Part shown: positions 10,952-25,900 of the stretch, piece after piece
Numbering within the stretch: the stretch's first letter is position 1
How the letters are laid out: each line of letters begins with the position of its first letter
Source of the DNA: Pyrocephalus nanus
Taxonomy: Eukaryota; Chordata; Aves; Passeriformes; Tyrannidae
DNA: 64,000 nt
Assembly: GCA_038380795.1 (NCBI GenBank)
Contig: CM076259.1
Location: 29,556,977 to 29,620,976, forward strand
Reading direction: 5' to 3'
The notes under the pieces: model-generated
The model's input: the letters and a program-made list of their open reading frames with translations, nothing else
Told to the model about the DNA's origin: nothing
Databases searched by the model: none
Position numbers and translations under genes: made by a program

Positions 10952-13900
10952 GAGAGAGAGAAAACAGCATAATCAAATTATACAGACTTGCTGCTGGCAG
11001 CAGCTCATTCTCCCCACGTCCAGGGAGTGAGAAGTTGCCAGAGACTGGCATATCTGCTGTCCAGGAAACTGCAAGGCCAGCATCTTTCTACAGGGAGCAA
11101 TTATACCTGCAGCCAGCAGCTATAGATATTTCACACTCCTCTGTCCTCAAGCAATCTCAAGAGAGCCAACAGGAATTCATGCCATGACAATTAAATACTG
11201 AAGGGCACGCATGAGGAGAGTTGGATCAAATCCTTCTGGACTGAAATAAAGGAAGAGATCCTTCTGGCTTCTTTATTGCTGACTAAATTACCCTCCTTTT
11301 TGGGCTTTTGGTGATGTCCTAGAATCATCCACTCCTTTCTTCTCTCGAAAGAGAAATCATATCTCTTACATTAGTCAGATAATAGAGTAAGCAACAAATT
11401 TCTTTCTGTGCCTGCAGTTGTTCCATGAAGATATTTGACCATAAATGATCGATGCCTATGTGCGAGTATAAGCCAATTAGCACTATAACTGTTAATAATG
11501 CTGTGATGAAAATTCAGAAGATGTCAGATTTAGCCAAAGCTGTTATAAGGTTTGAATGCACTATGCATTAAAGCTATAATACATAGTTTTTAAATTAGAT
11601 GAGTTAAAGATAACAAGGGTGCCATTCACCAGCATGTCTTGTTTTAGCATTGACATCAGATTCAATCTATGAAAATAATTAACTTGCATTTATTTTTTTT
11701 TTTGCAATGAAAACAGAGTTGCCTGTGATAACCTGTATTAAAGCTTAGAATGATGAATAATGTGACTTAAATGTCAATTACGTGTTTACAGACTGGTTAC
11801 TCTCCCAAGTCACTGTCCCTGCCTCCTTATGCCTTGTGCTCACAAATTATTTGTTCTTCACCAGTACTGCCTCTCGGCTGATAGATACAGTGATATAAGA
11901 ACAAACAGAGAATTAATGGGCCTAGAAGGGCTGAAGTATGTCCTCCTTTGTCCCTCTCTGTTACTGCCAGCTGCAATCATCATTAATTCATATCTCCAAG
12001 CCTTACTTCCTAGGTCAGGCATTGTAAAGGAAGATGTGAGTGGATTCTCTTATAGGTGTCGCAGTTCTGCTAATTTTTGAGATTTATGTTACAAAACTGA
12101 GGCCATTTAATAGTTGTGAACTTGGGATGATGGTATTTCTGAGTATTCCTACTTTCTCCTTTTTATTATAGCCAATTCTAGCTTTCACAGTTGTAGAATA
12201 TCTATCAAAGTGCATCTTAAAAATTCAGGTATCAAAAAGCAAATCTAAAGAATAGCACAGATTTTTATGCTATGTATTTTCTTCAGTATTTCATAGGAAG
12301 TCTCCTGGTTTCAATAGGACCCAGATTCATGTATTATAGTGTTTGTCACAGTGCTTTTGCTGGGTGGGTAAGATAAGTTTATATGCAAGTTGCTATGGCA
12401 TGCCAGTTTCTGACATTGTTGTCTGCTTGCTTTGCAGTATTCCATGGTGGAAATCCAGGTGAGTGTTTCAGACTGCTCAGGTGTTATGAGGAAAGGTACT
12501 TCAGTATGGATAGAACCTAAGCTTCTGTCTTTCTGATTCAAGTTACTTTTCTTAGAGTACATTCTCTGTCCAAATGCTTCCTGTTAACAAGCATTGACTG
12601 TCCAAATTGTTAAGCTTCATCCATTTATATATTCATGAATGCCTGCCAGACTTTAGCTAAATCTTACAGTTGATCTTTACATAAGACTGGAGACCTTTCA
12701 TATGTTCTTTTACAATGAAAGTAGAGAGTAGAGCAGACCTGGGTGGATTGGGTTCACCTCTGTTGGTGCTTAAGTGCTCAGGTCACTTCACCACCATCTG
12801 GGACAAAAAGCATCAGGAACCTTTGAAAGCCTCTGAAATCTCTGAAATGCCTTTGAATCCAGTGGAATCTGGATAGCTGATGACTGCCTCTTCTCTCCTT
12901 CCCTTGCACCACAGGACCCAAACCAAAACCGCATTGGCCAGTGGCTGGATGTGAGACCAAAACAGGGCATTGCAGATCTCTCTTTCCAGTTAGCTGACAA
13001 ACTCTCTCTGGGAACTTACACCGTCCGTGCCCAGTCCTTTAAGTCTAGTTCAGTCCAGTCCAGTACTTTTAAGGTGGAGGAACGTGGTAAGGAAAACAAA
13101 GAATGGGATGGAAGAAGTTGCTTATTTGTTGCTTGCCTGCCTGTATAACAATGTAAAGCCAAATACTGTAAACTAACATGTTTTGTAAACTAACAAATAT
13201 TGTAAAATAAGTCCTAGCCTGAGGGCTAAAACTGAACAGAAATCTATGGAGTATAAAATGTGCAATATCAGAAAGGAACAAAAGAGACATTGTGTTGGAG
13301 ATTCCTCTAGAAGGTATCTGCTGACAACTAGGCTGGAACAGAGTGAGAATACACTGAAGACTTCTTCAAGACTGTTTTTTGAGGAAAAAAAGGGTATTCT
13401 TTCTTTGGTTCCCCTGTTTTTAATTAATGCTTGCTTTTACCTCATTGATATGTTCCTTCATAGGACTCCTGTCTTACATGAACACACTCTTGCCTTTTTG
13501 TGATCCTGTGTCCGGGTAGTGTTATGCCTTTGATGAGGTAACTCTGAGGTTTTTGTTCCAGTGTTGCAAAAGTTTGATGTTTTCTTCGAGGGACCAGCTC
13601 AGATTTATGCTTCAGATAAAACCTTCCAGCTGCGTGTGTGTGGCAGGTAAGGAGAATGTTCAGGGGTAATGAAAGAGCACACTAAAACTGTGTCTCTCCT
13701 TCCATATATCTTCTAACTCTTGAATCCATCAAACAGAAGTGGCCCAAGAAGGGCCAAGCACAGCTGTTCCTTTTGAAGAATCCCAAACAGTGCAAGAGTC
13801 AAACTGTTGGATTCTTCCTTGGGGAAGAGGTACATGAGCCACACTAGAGAGAGACCATCCAGATATAGGGAGACTTGTTCTGGGCAAGTGATAATCTGCT

Positions 13901-16900
13901 CTAGAAGTTGTGTGTGCCCAGCCTTGAAAGACCTTACATGGGGAAAAACACTTATTTGATATGAGGCAGATCTGCTAAGGTAAAGGAGCAGGAACAGACA
14001 TTTCTTTAGGGGTTTATGCTGTTCCTTCTCACTTTTACGCTACTGAACGTATTACCTTCTTAGAAGCAGCAGGTGTACTTCTCTAGTTATGTGATCATCA
14101 GCAAAAACTGAGCATCTGAGGGTGAGAAGGAATGCAGGACCTCTGACAATATAAGCACAAAGGAGGAAGGGGAATCGTCTCAAAAGCACTTTGTAGACAG
14201 GTAGAGGGGGTGAACTCATTGTTTTTGGGACTGCATTGTCTGGAGACTTTTGGTGTCTCTTTTACCACTGGTCTGACATAATTTCTCATAAATTGGGACA
14301 TTTATAATTAGGTCATATGAAACTGTAGAAGCAAATAGTACAGAACTCTGAATCTCCTGAATGGGTAATAAATGTCTTCTTTTTACTGATACTGTCAGGA
14401 GCATTGCTCCAAGGGAAAATCAGAGGGGAGTCAAAGCAAGGAAAGGCTGCAAAGCAGGCAGAGGGAATTTCTAAACTGACAAGGGCACACTTTGCTGTAC
14501 GTTGCAAAAAACAGCAAAGCAGGTCTGATGGTGGAAACAAGAATCCAGATCATGAGATAAGCCCATGGTGAGGCAGGTCTGAGGTCACTCTGAAGCTCTA
14601 TTACTGCCACTTGCTGTTGCTCTCTGCAGGGGCACTGGTTTCTGCTGCTTTCACACCTGAACTAATATCTTCACTGAATGCTGCTTTGGGCTGCATGGAT
14701 AAGCCAGGTTGGCTCTCTGCGTCTGCCTGCAATTCCAGGACAGCAAGTGCCCAGAAGTGGGAGAGCTTCAGGGAGTGTGTATCTGTTCCTGCCTGTGCTT
14801 TGTTTCTGCATCTGTTGGATGCCAGACCATGCTACTGCACTCCCTGAGTACTCAATGTGCTATATTTTAATTTATGCCTACCTGTTTGCCAGCTGCATTA
14901 AGACTTTCATCAGGAAGGGCACCTCTGTGGACCAATGTGCTCGACAGAACACAGATGTGCCTCTGCCTGGCAGCCAATTTGGTGTTCTCCCCACAGGTAC
15001 AGCTATGGGAAAGCAGTGAGAGGGACTGTGTGGGTGACTTTGTGCCAGAAGGCAAGGAGGAGGCCTCAAAATGCCAGCAAGGACATCTGCAGGGAGTACA
15101 GAGGTCCAGTGAGTAAAATTCTGGAAGATATATTGATAGTAAAGAAGTACCGCACAGGACTAAGTGCCAAGGGCTGAGTAAACAGAATGAACTGCTATGT
15201 AAGGAAGGTTTGCCAACCTCCATAATGATATTATTAACAAATATGGTTTTATTCAATTAATACAATTATTGTTGCCTAGACCTGCTAAGAAGCTTTTACC
15301 CTCAGAAATTATTCTTTTTAACTTTGCTTATTAATGATAGGGTCTAGAAAAGAGGAATTTCACAGAAAGTTTTAGAGTTCTCTTCTCTTCTAGAAAAAAC
15401 TATAACTTGCCAGAAATTAGCGCAATGTAAGAAACAACAATAGAGTTTTCTGAGGTACAAAACCACCGTATTATGGTGAAGCTATCCTGGGGCTGCACAA
15501 AGATGGCAGAGGCATGGTTAATTCCATAGCCAAATCACACAGTGGCTTTCAAACTTTGTTTTGTCTTTTTATTTGTTTACAGATTCCTTACTGTACATTT
15601 CCATTCCTAACAAAGTATTTCACAGCTGTGCTCTTCCCTTATACATATACAATTGAAAGCTTTTCATGCTTTCTGTTTTGTCATTCTGACTTGTTACAGT
15701 AGTTGTAATCTTCCAGCTCTGGAAATGATTTGTTACTTTGAATCTTCATTTAATTCTCCAATTCTTTTAGCTAGATCTATTAAAATACTGATGCATTTGC
15801 TCTGTGATTCATTTAGAGGAGTATTATGTTTCCTACTAAAACTGGCATGTTGACAACATTGTAGCTTTGATGAAAGTGTGATGCATGTTTTGATTTATAT
15901 TTCTACAATATGAACTACACATATTCATGCACATAAAATAGAAAATATAGAATTTAAAATATGAACCATATCTATCTATCACTGGTTCATGGAACAGTTT
16001 GGGTTGGAAGGGACCTTTAAAGCTCATCTAGTCCAACTCCTGTGCAATGAACAGTGACATCTTCAACTGGGTCAGGTTGCTCAGAGCCTTGTCCAGTCTG
16101 ATCGTGAATGTTTCCAGAAATGGAGTATCCACCACCTCTCTGGGCAACCTCTTCCAGTGTTTTACTGCATTATTATTTGTTGTTGTCAACAGTTATGACA
16201 GAAGGACTTGTACTTTTGAGTGCTCCCATTCTCTCCAGCTCCAAATAATATCTACCACTGCCTATTGCAGACACAGAGCAATGGTTGTTTCACCTCTTCT
16301 GTGAGCACATCAGTCTTCAACCTGGCTCCCAGCGAGGAAGACAGCAAACTCTATGCAGAAGCCTCTCTCCTGGAGACAGGCACAGGTACCCAGGCGCTCA
16401 GCAGGGAAGGCACAAGGGCAGGAGAAACCATTCTGTGGGTTTGATGGCCCCAGAGGGCACACCTGATCCTTTCCTCCTCCCTGCTGCTGGGACTGTCACA
16501 GGACACAGAAAGGTGCTCTGCCAGCAGCAGGTGGACGAGGTGTGACTGACCGGGAGAGTGGTCTGTGAGGCGACAAAGAGCGCTCGCAGACACCTTAACT
16601 AAAAAAGGAGCTGCCACATGAGCAGCCTCCAAAGCTTGAAGAATGCTGGTGTTGGGATGGAAGCTTGAGATGTTCTGCTTAGAGGGGTTGGGAATAAGAA
16701 AGTGATATTAAAATAGGGTGAAGTAGTCATCTCCAATACTGATCCAGCTTCCCTTGCACTCTGCATTCCAACAGGGGTGCAGATCAACAGCTCCAGCCAA
16801 ATCCTCATCTCCAGGACAGTTGCAAGGGCAGTGTTTGAGACACCCAATGAATATTACATCCCTGGAGTACCCTACAGGGGGAAGGTGATATTCTTCCTTT

Positions 16901-19900
16901 GCTTTTCTGCTCCCCATCATTTGCCAAGGAATACAGAGTCTAGTAAATTTTGCTGACCCAAACCGTTTTCTGCTTCTCAGACAGAGTACTTTACCTTGCA
17001 CTGTGTCACATTACCTGACAGTTTGGCTCCAGTTGCCACATTTCAGCTTCCCCATTGAGTTTACACCTCCAGCTCCCGCTGAGAATGATGAGCAGTGCCT
17101 CAGCAGGGGTGCTGGAATGCAAGAATGCCTCAGCTGTTGGCTAGGAGATAGCTGCTCATGCTCTAGCCACACCCACCTTTTGGAGCAGACTGATTTTAAT
17201 CATGCTCAGTTTAGCTTTAGAGATGAGGGAGCTTTACAATTCTCCTCCCTTCTTGGGGCCAGATGGAAGTTAAGACCACCTACAAAGGAAGATCTATGCT
17301 TTTCAGAAAGAGGAAGGTTTTGGGTTATGACACTGAAAAAAATATCTAACTTTGCCTTTCTTGCCTCACCTTGTTTTCATCAGATTAAGGTTCAGGATCA
17401 CTATGGAACTGGCATGAAAAACAGAAAAGTTTATCTTGTGATAAGATTCATGAGGCGGCGGTTTATCAAAACGTACATCACAGATGGCAGTGGAATAGCA
17501 TCGTTCAACCTGGACACAACTGCCTGGAACAGCTCATCAGTCTCTTTGGAGGTAAATACCACCTCTGTATACAGCAAAGTGAGAATCCTTGAGTTCTGTC
17601 AGTGCTCCCCACTGTAGCCCCACTGCCAGCTCAGTCTTGGGCTCACCACACAGCTCTGCCTGTGTACAGCCAGCAGGAAGGCACCGAGCCAACAGCCTTT
17701 CCCAAACCAAGCTGATGACATCCTAGTAAAGCACTGCAGCTTGACTCTCCTGATTTCTATGTGTCTTCCCTTTCAGGGAAGGTTCACACTGGAGGATCAC
17801 ATGCACACACCTCGAAAAACTGACTTCAGTTACACAAATGCATATCATCACCTGCAGCCCTTCCATGTCACAACCAAGAGCTTCCTGGACATACACCCAC
17901 CTACAGAAACACTGCCTTGTGGGCTGAAGCAGAATGTCCAGGTGACCTTCACACTCAGCCGGGATGACCTGGGAGAAGACACCAGCCGTATAGGTTTTGC
18001 ATATTATGTGAGTAAGGCTAAAGGCTGGGGGAAAAGGCTGGACTGGTGGGACCAGACCCCAGTGAAAAGTTGAGGGTGTAATTTAGGTCATCCCTGGAGG
18101 GATGGCAGGAAACACTTGTTCTTAGAGAACTGTGTGAATGCTACACCCAATAGGACTCAGCCTGGCAACACCATGATCTGGTGGGGCCCCAGTCACTTCC
18201 ATGGATGGGAGGAGGCTTCTGCCTTTGCATCCCATTACCCCCTTAGCCTCTGCTAAGGCTGCAACTGGAAGTGTCTTGTGCAAAATCTGCTGTCAGAATT
18301 TTCTCCCTTTAAAACTGGATGGGGGATCACCTTTTCACTGTGGTTATCAAACAGATGCTCAGTGGAAATGGATTTTGGTCTAGCCTGGAGGCTGGTCTAC
18401 CAGGGGGGAAATACCTTAGTTGTCACTTGCTAATCTCCAGTAAACCCACTACCCATCTGTTGTCCAAACTAGACAGATTAGGCCAGAATCTCATGTGTTA
18501 AAACTTCTCCTCCCAACTGTGATATCTGCAAATCCGCTGGACCTGAAGTCTGGGATTGGATTTGACCCACAGCTCATTTTGGAGGTTTTATTTTGCTTAT
18601 GAGAGCAAGATGCACATAGGTAAGTGTGGCTGCACTCTGGTGGCAAACAGCAGTCTCTTCATCCCATTCATCCCATGTCCCTCTTCCTACAGGTCACTGG
18701 CAAATCTGGAATTGTTGTCAGGGGCCAGAGGATTATCCAGGTCGGGAAACTGAACAGTAAGTCTGTGGCAGCCAGACAATGGGAAACAGTTGTTCCCAGT
18801 GGGTTTCTAGGTTGGACAGTGAGAGTTACCAGAGCTTCTCCCAAATTCACTCAATCTATAGGTCTTGAGCAGTCAGCAAACAGGACAGAGGGAGGCTGAG
18901 GAAGCATTTGTGTCAGCTGGGAGAGGGCAAAAAGGGAAAGGGAGGAGAAGAAACAATGTTGGGAAGAGAGACTGGGAGGACCTAGGGAAGATGTGGTACA
19001 CAGGGTCAGGAAATGGAGGGAGGGCAGACAGCGCAGCAGCAGGAATTGGTTTGACATTGTGGGATTATGAAGCAGAAAAGGAAGAAGGGCAGAAGGAGGT
19101 CTCAGTGGGGCTGTGATAAAAACACTTTGCCTTTCCTTCCTCAGTGTTGAAGGGCTCCTTCTCCATCCCTTTGACCTTCACTGCTGACTTCTCCCCATCA
19201 CCTTCCTTAGTGGTGTATGCCATTTTCCCCACTGGAGGGGTAACAGCTGACAGCATCCGTTTTGATGTTGCCTTGTGCTTCCAAAACCAGGTGAGGCTCA
19301 CTTCTGTGTCTTGGGGAGAGATGACAATCAAGAGATAGGAGACCTGAGGGAAAGAGATCCTCAGATCCTTTGAAGAGAGAACTGAAGAGAAGAGAGAAAG
19401 GGAATATCTTCAGCACAATGCCCAGGGGCCAGGAAAGCTTCAGCAGTGACTTCCGTTCACAGCAGTGGCTGAGCAGGGGAGATTCCAGCTGGTCTCCCTC
19501 TTTCTGTCAGCCTCCCTCATCTTTCTGTCACTCCTCCTCGTCTCTTTTTCATATTCCTTTCCTGATGTGCTGCTCAAGGTCAAGGTCGGATTCCCAGACA
19601 AAGAAGCCCACACAGGGTCAACAGTGCAGCTCCAACTGCAGGCAGCCCCTGGCTCTCTGTGTGCAGTACAGGCAGTGGATGAAAACACATTCTTCATGAG
19701 ACCAGAGAGTGAGCTGACAAGCCGAATGGTGAGTGTCTGTGCAACCAGCCAAAAACCATGGGAGCGATGGATGCGCTGGGCAAGGCAGGCAGGGGCTCTG
19801 GCAAGGGGAGCCGGAGGCTAATGAATGAGGAGGTCTTTGTGTGGAAGAGAAAGCAGGGCCTGCCTAGGCAGATGGGCAGGAACAGATGTGTATGCTAGGG

Positions 19901-22900
19901 GAAGGTAGAGTGAAGCATCTGGAGGTGGTATCTGCTCCTTTCCCGATTCTTCCCTACCTGTGAGTTTCCCTAGGTCTATGGTTTGTTCCCTGATGCCTAC
20001 CAACGGGGATACCCTGCCCAAGTAGAAGAGCGTTCAGATCACTGCATTCAGCCTCAGTCCACATCATCTCTGCTACAGTGGAAGCCACAGAATTCCTTTC
20101 AGCCTGACATCTTTAACCTTTTCCGGGTAATCACCTCGTGACTTTTCCCAAAGCTGTTGCAATCATGAGCATCTGAGATTATCTTTCTCCCCAGGCAGTC
20201 TGTGAAGGCCTCACCTTCTCCAGACAAATCCTGTTGTCTGCCCTGACCTAGCTGTGTTGTCTCAGGAGATGCACACCCATATTTCCCTCCACAGATGCAG
20301 AAGGCAAGATGAAGACATCCTGGGCCATCAAGCTCCCACTTTTTGGGCTTGAGAGCGAGGTCCTGGGCTATGTACTGTTTGTCTACAGTATTAGATAAAA
20401 GACAAGGAGTGAACCCAAGCATTAGACCACAGATGCTGACATGGTTTACCTGTTAGCCTGCTCTTAAGCAATGTTTTGGGCTGTTTCCAGGCAGATCTCT
20501 TGGTGTCTTTCAGGCAGATCTCTAGAGAGAACTAGCCTATAGCACTATGGACACAAGGCCTGGGGAACAGAACCTGTCCTCTTTTATTTAGCAATAAGAC
20601 ACATCCTAGGAGGCTTTTTCACAGGAACATCTCTCCTGTCTGTGGACAGGCCCAGGTCACAGCCCTAGGGGCTAAGTGGGGGGTGTTCTCCCTGTGACAC
20701 CTCTGTATGATTTCAGATGGCAGATTTCATACAGCTCTTCTCTCTATTGTTCTTGAGGGGATGGGGCAGGACACCGACACCGCTCCTGTATGTCCTTGCC
20801 ACTGAAAATACATTGAGAGGAACAAGACATCCCAGTGTCCCCAGAAAAGTGGTGGTAGCTTAGTGATCTAACAAGAAAGAAGAGATTGGAGAGGTTGTGC
20901 TATGCCTCCCTCAGCACTGTGTCTGCTTGTGTCAGTGCTGCTCTGGGCTGCCTGGCCACTGAACTGTCCTGATCCCAATGTTTTTCTGAGTAATTTTGAA
21001 GAGCAGTAGTCACTCTTCCCCATTCACAGACATTTTTTTGCCTTCCATGCCCTCCTTCTTTTCTTAATAGAGCATGGGACTGAAAGTCTTCTCAAACCTT
21101 GTAATCAAGAAGCCATCTCAGTGCTCTCGTCGGGCGGATAGGAAGCCAATCATGGGTGAGCTGCACTTTCAGTCTACCTGGGACATGGGGTCACATCATG
21201 CAAGAGGCCTCTGATCTTTGGGCTTTGCTGGTGGTGGATATTGGCTCTCTGAGGAGTAATGGGTGTTGCTGCCACAGTCTAGCTGCCCAGTCCACCTGAG
21301 TTAGTAGGAGTGGCCAGTCCCTATAAACAGGGCTCTGAAGAATGCCACTACCTGGATGTTCCCTGATATTAAAGGATGGCACTCCCTTTCCTGGCACAAA
21401 CACAAGTGTGGGCCAGGATCTGTTTCCCAGTGACTACCCCCCTGGGATGTGATGAGACCTGGCTTCTGTCACCACCTGCGGCCACAGGGACAGTCATGTT
21501 CTTTCCTTATGTCTCAGTTTGCATTTGATAATTAAACTAGGCTGGCTCACATGCCTGGCTGTATTTAAACCATTGCTTGCAGTGGGCTGTGAGATTTATG
21601 CAGCAAGCAAACAGTACTGTTATTCACAAAATTACAGACATGGTGGATAAAATGGCTCCCTGAACGTCCCTAGTCTCTTAAGCACTAACTCTGGGTCAGA
21701 TCAGCAAGGGGCTTTGTCTAACCAAGACTTGGGAAACTTGAAACCAGCTCACTGCAAGCTCGTTCTCCTGTTACCACTCTCTTTTCCCTTCATGTTTTCT
21801 CTCTTCTGTGAAATCAGCCCATTCCCTTGTGCTTTCCTCTGTCAGACTCTTCCCAAATCTCTCTTACTACTTGCTTTGCCTCTTGCCCCAGTGCTAGACT
21901 GTCTATCATTGGTAGGGTTTACCTCTCCCACTCTCATGGGACCCCTTATTCTTTCTTTCAGGGGTGCCTTCTACAGAAGACCAAAGAATCAATAAAGAAC
22001 AACCTCAATTTATAACACATGGAAGACTTCACTACTATTTATCTGAAACTTGGATATGGAATCTATTCCCTGTTGGGTAAGTGATTCGTGACTTTACAAA
22101 TGAACAGAAGGATGACCTCTTTGTTAATGAGTCTTGGCTGACTTGCATTTGTGCCAAGTCCAGCCATAGGTGTAAAGAGAGCTCTGCATGAAATGTTGTG
22201 GTTCTTCACTGCATTTGTAGTGTGTCAAACTAAAGGATTAGTAAACTTTGAGGTGCAGAAGTGTAGATAGATTTAGAAAACAGCAATACACTTCAAGACC
22301 AAACCACCACATATCGGAGTGCACTCTACTAACTTCTCATTTTAGTGTGTGCACTAGCTAAATTTGTAGCCCCTGTTGCCACAGTGGTTAGGTTAACACT
22401 GATGAATCGGCATGCAGGAGGACATGGTGATGCTTCTCCAGAACACTGGGTGAGTGTACAGAACTGGAATGGCTAAGCAGTATCTTGCTCAGGAGAAGGG
22501 CATAAAGCCATTACTGATGGCATTTAAGTAGGGTTTATGGCTTTAGGGAAGAAATTGCTGAGAGCTGCCTTGCTGTGAGTCAGCGAAAGGCCACAAGCAC
22601 TCTCTATTGCAGTAGGGTGGAATGAATTTCTTCATGCAAGTGCTCTTTTCCTCTCAGCTTCAATGGAAGCAGGAATGTTTCCGTCACAGCACCTGCTGCT
22701 GCCACAGAGTGGAAAGTCAAGATGTTCTGCTTGGCTGGGAGGGGATTTGGCCTTGCCCCGACCACGAGCCTCAGAACAGTTCAGCCCTTCTTTGTGGACG
22801 TCACGTTGCCATATTCTGTCATCCGTGGAGAGACCTTCCTGATGAAAGCTACTGTCTTCAGCTACCTGCAACAGTGCATACAGGTGTGTGCCTGTGTGGG

Positions 22901-25900
22901 ACAGACCTACCACGCCCTCTAGTTTTAGAGCACATTGTGCCACGCCATCTCACCTGAGTTGCCCAGTCACTTGCCTGCATCTGTTATTCCCTCAGATCCA
23001 TGTGGCCCTAGATAAATCCTCAGACTTCCAGGTGGAGCCATGTCGGACTTGCAGGGACAAGGAGTGTCTGTGTGCAGAGGAGTCCAAGACCTTCATGTGG
23101 AACGTGACAGCAGTCCAGCTGGGTATGGCAGCAGAAAGGGAGCGGTGATGGGGAACCCTAAAACTGAAGTGAAAGGGAGTGGGAGGTCCAGAGAAACCGG
23201 CAGACCCTTGCCTCCTCTGCTTATCCTTAATGGTTCAAACATGCAATCCATCGGGTCTGATTTCTCCCTTTCTGCTTAGACAGACTCATCAGAGAGGGCA
23301 GAACTGAAAACACGGCATGGAGACCTTTTGAAGAGAGGGCTGTGGGACTAGCTGGGGAGGAAGAGGCTGCACAGATGTGGGTGGGGGAAACTTGTATTGC
23401 TGGTCTGTACTCCATATGCAATGGGAAGGGCAGATAGGGTTCCAAGGGGCTGCTGGACCTTCTGTTGTTATAATCATGTTGCAGTGTGTAATGAAGTCAC
23501 TGCTGGTGAGGCATCACCGAGCTCCTCATGCTCAGGGTATCTGAACAAGCTGTTGGTTGGTACTGTTGGCTCACCTTTACTGGCCAAAACACTCGAAGCA
23601 TCTCAGACCACTATCAGTTAAAGCAGTTGACTTCATTTGGCCACAGGCATAAGAAAAGGGCTTTGTTGAATTTATTTGCTAGGGACTCTGAATATCACAG
23701 TGAGGACAGAGGTACTGGACACCACGTCACGGTGTGGGGGCAGGACACCCTTGCCAGCTACCATGAGGCGGAGGTACACACTGATCAAACACTTGCTGGT
23801 CCAGGTCAGTATGAGAACAGGCTCACTTCTGCCTCTGAGTATCACTGCCCCTGGAGAAAGGCAGACTGAGATGAGCTAAAAGGTTTTTTCTCCTCAACTT
23901 TTGGCCAGCAATAGCATACCAAAGCTGTGGCTTAGTTCACTTTACCTCTCCCAAGGACCTAGCCAAATCTATTCCTTTCTTGTGATACTCTTTCTTGAGC
24001 TGCATTCACATGTCTGTGTTTCTCCCTGTACCTTTTCCTGCTTTTCCTGCTGTACATGAGCTTTTGTATATGCTCACTGACCACAGAGCCCCATCCCTCG
24101 GGCTTACTCTTTATCTCTTGAGCAGTGAAGCAGGAAGCCTCAGTGCAGACCTGCCAAAAGTGAGGAGAATGGGGTCTCTGACAGCTGGAGACTAAACACT
24201 GAATTCAGACCTGAACTTGCTCTGAAATGTCACTGTTGTTGGGAATTTTATGTGCATTCTTGTTTCTCCTGTCCCATGTTCACGTTTCTGCCTTGGCAGC
24301 CAGAAGGTGTGTTAGTGGAGAAGTCTTACAGCTCCCTTCTGTGCCCAAGACGAGGTATGTGCCTGAGATGAGGTATGTGGACAGCCTGAACGGGTTCTGT
24401 AGCCTGATATAATTACACCTGAGAGTAGAACTAAACTGTAGGAGATCTGATTAAAGAATGTTCTCAGATAATTTTTCACAAAGGAAATTTCACTTGCCCC
24501 ACAGACAGGAAAGAACATGAAATACTATTTCCATGTGTGCTGTCCTACTGAATTTGCCACCAAGTATAGTATCCTGCTCTGTAGTCTTTTTCCCCACACT
24601 GTAGCCCCCTGGATGTTCCTGGGGTTTAACAGTCACCAGTGATGGCTGCTCCAGCCCTCCCATCCCGTCTGTGCAGCATTGCAAGTCTCTCCAGAATGTT
24701 CCTCTGTTGAGTGATGTCTAACTGTGATTCTTGCGAAGCGCAGTGAATTGAGCTGTGAAGCTCAGTGAGCCCTCAGCCCAGTCAGCAGCTCTCACATCTG
24801 TCCTAATCTGAAAAGTTTCCAGGCGGTGGAGCTTGGTGCAATGGCCAGGACGGACTGTAGGAAGCAGTCTGTGTGAGCAGGATGTAGGCAGTGTCCCATT
24901 TACTTGTGCCAGTCTTGCCCCTCCAGTTTGATGCTTTTGGCTTGTTTTTTCATGCTACACCTTTTATCCTATTGTTACCAGGAAACACGGCTGAAGAACC
25001 TGTGTCCCTTCACCTCCCTGACAATGTAGTAAAGGGATCCGCCAGGGCTTTCATTTCCATCTCAGGTAAGTAACTTCTATTGTGGGCTCACATACTGCTG
25101 TTACCAAAGAGCAAGGCCTTAATTGGTAGAGGTGTCAGAGGATCCGTTTGACATGATACTGCTCAAAAGAGAGGATACTGTGTTTCTATTCCCTGCAAAC
25201 ACCAGGCTTTCAGATTTTTGGATTAGCACTTAGGCTTTCATGGGAAGAGGAATCTGTAGAGGGGAATAATCCTTCTTTTTCTAGCTAGGACTTTGGAGCA
25301 GAGACTCCAGTCCATTAATTTTACTGGGACTTCATGACCTTGGCTGTTTCTGTGTAGATACAAACAACAAAGCTCAAAACCATCTTGCCTCCCTGCTAAG
25401 TTTCACTGCTACAGCAGAAGCTCCTGGAAAGAAGAAATTTTTCTCAGCATTGCTAAGTTGCAAAAGAACACTTTGGATAGGCTACTGGGACCAGATTTTC
25501 CTATCGTTTAATACACCTCTTTGCACTAGGCTCATTTACCTGCAGGCTAGAATTGGTATGAAGCCAGGCCTGGCATAAGTAGCCATGAATATTGTGCAAC
25601 AAAACCCCAAAGGAGGAAACAATACAAGGTTCTTCTGACTGGCTGGAGGACATATGGACACCTTCACACCATCTGACTAGCACCCCTGCTGTCTTCCTCA
25701 CATTGTGATGCTTCACATATGGCCAGGTAGAATAGGCCTGGCTAAAGACCAGCAGCACTTCAACCTTTCCCTGAGTGCTGTTATATTTATCTGTCTGTAT
25801 GACACAGACTGAGCAGCTGCAGCTCTGCTCATTGCCCTTTACAGATAGTACTTGTCATGGTTGGGGCTCTTCAGACTGCAAAAGCTGATAAGGGAAAGTT

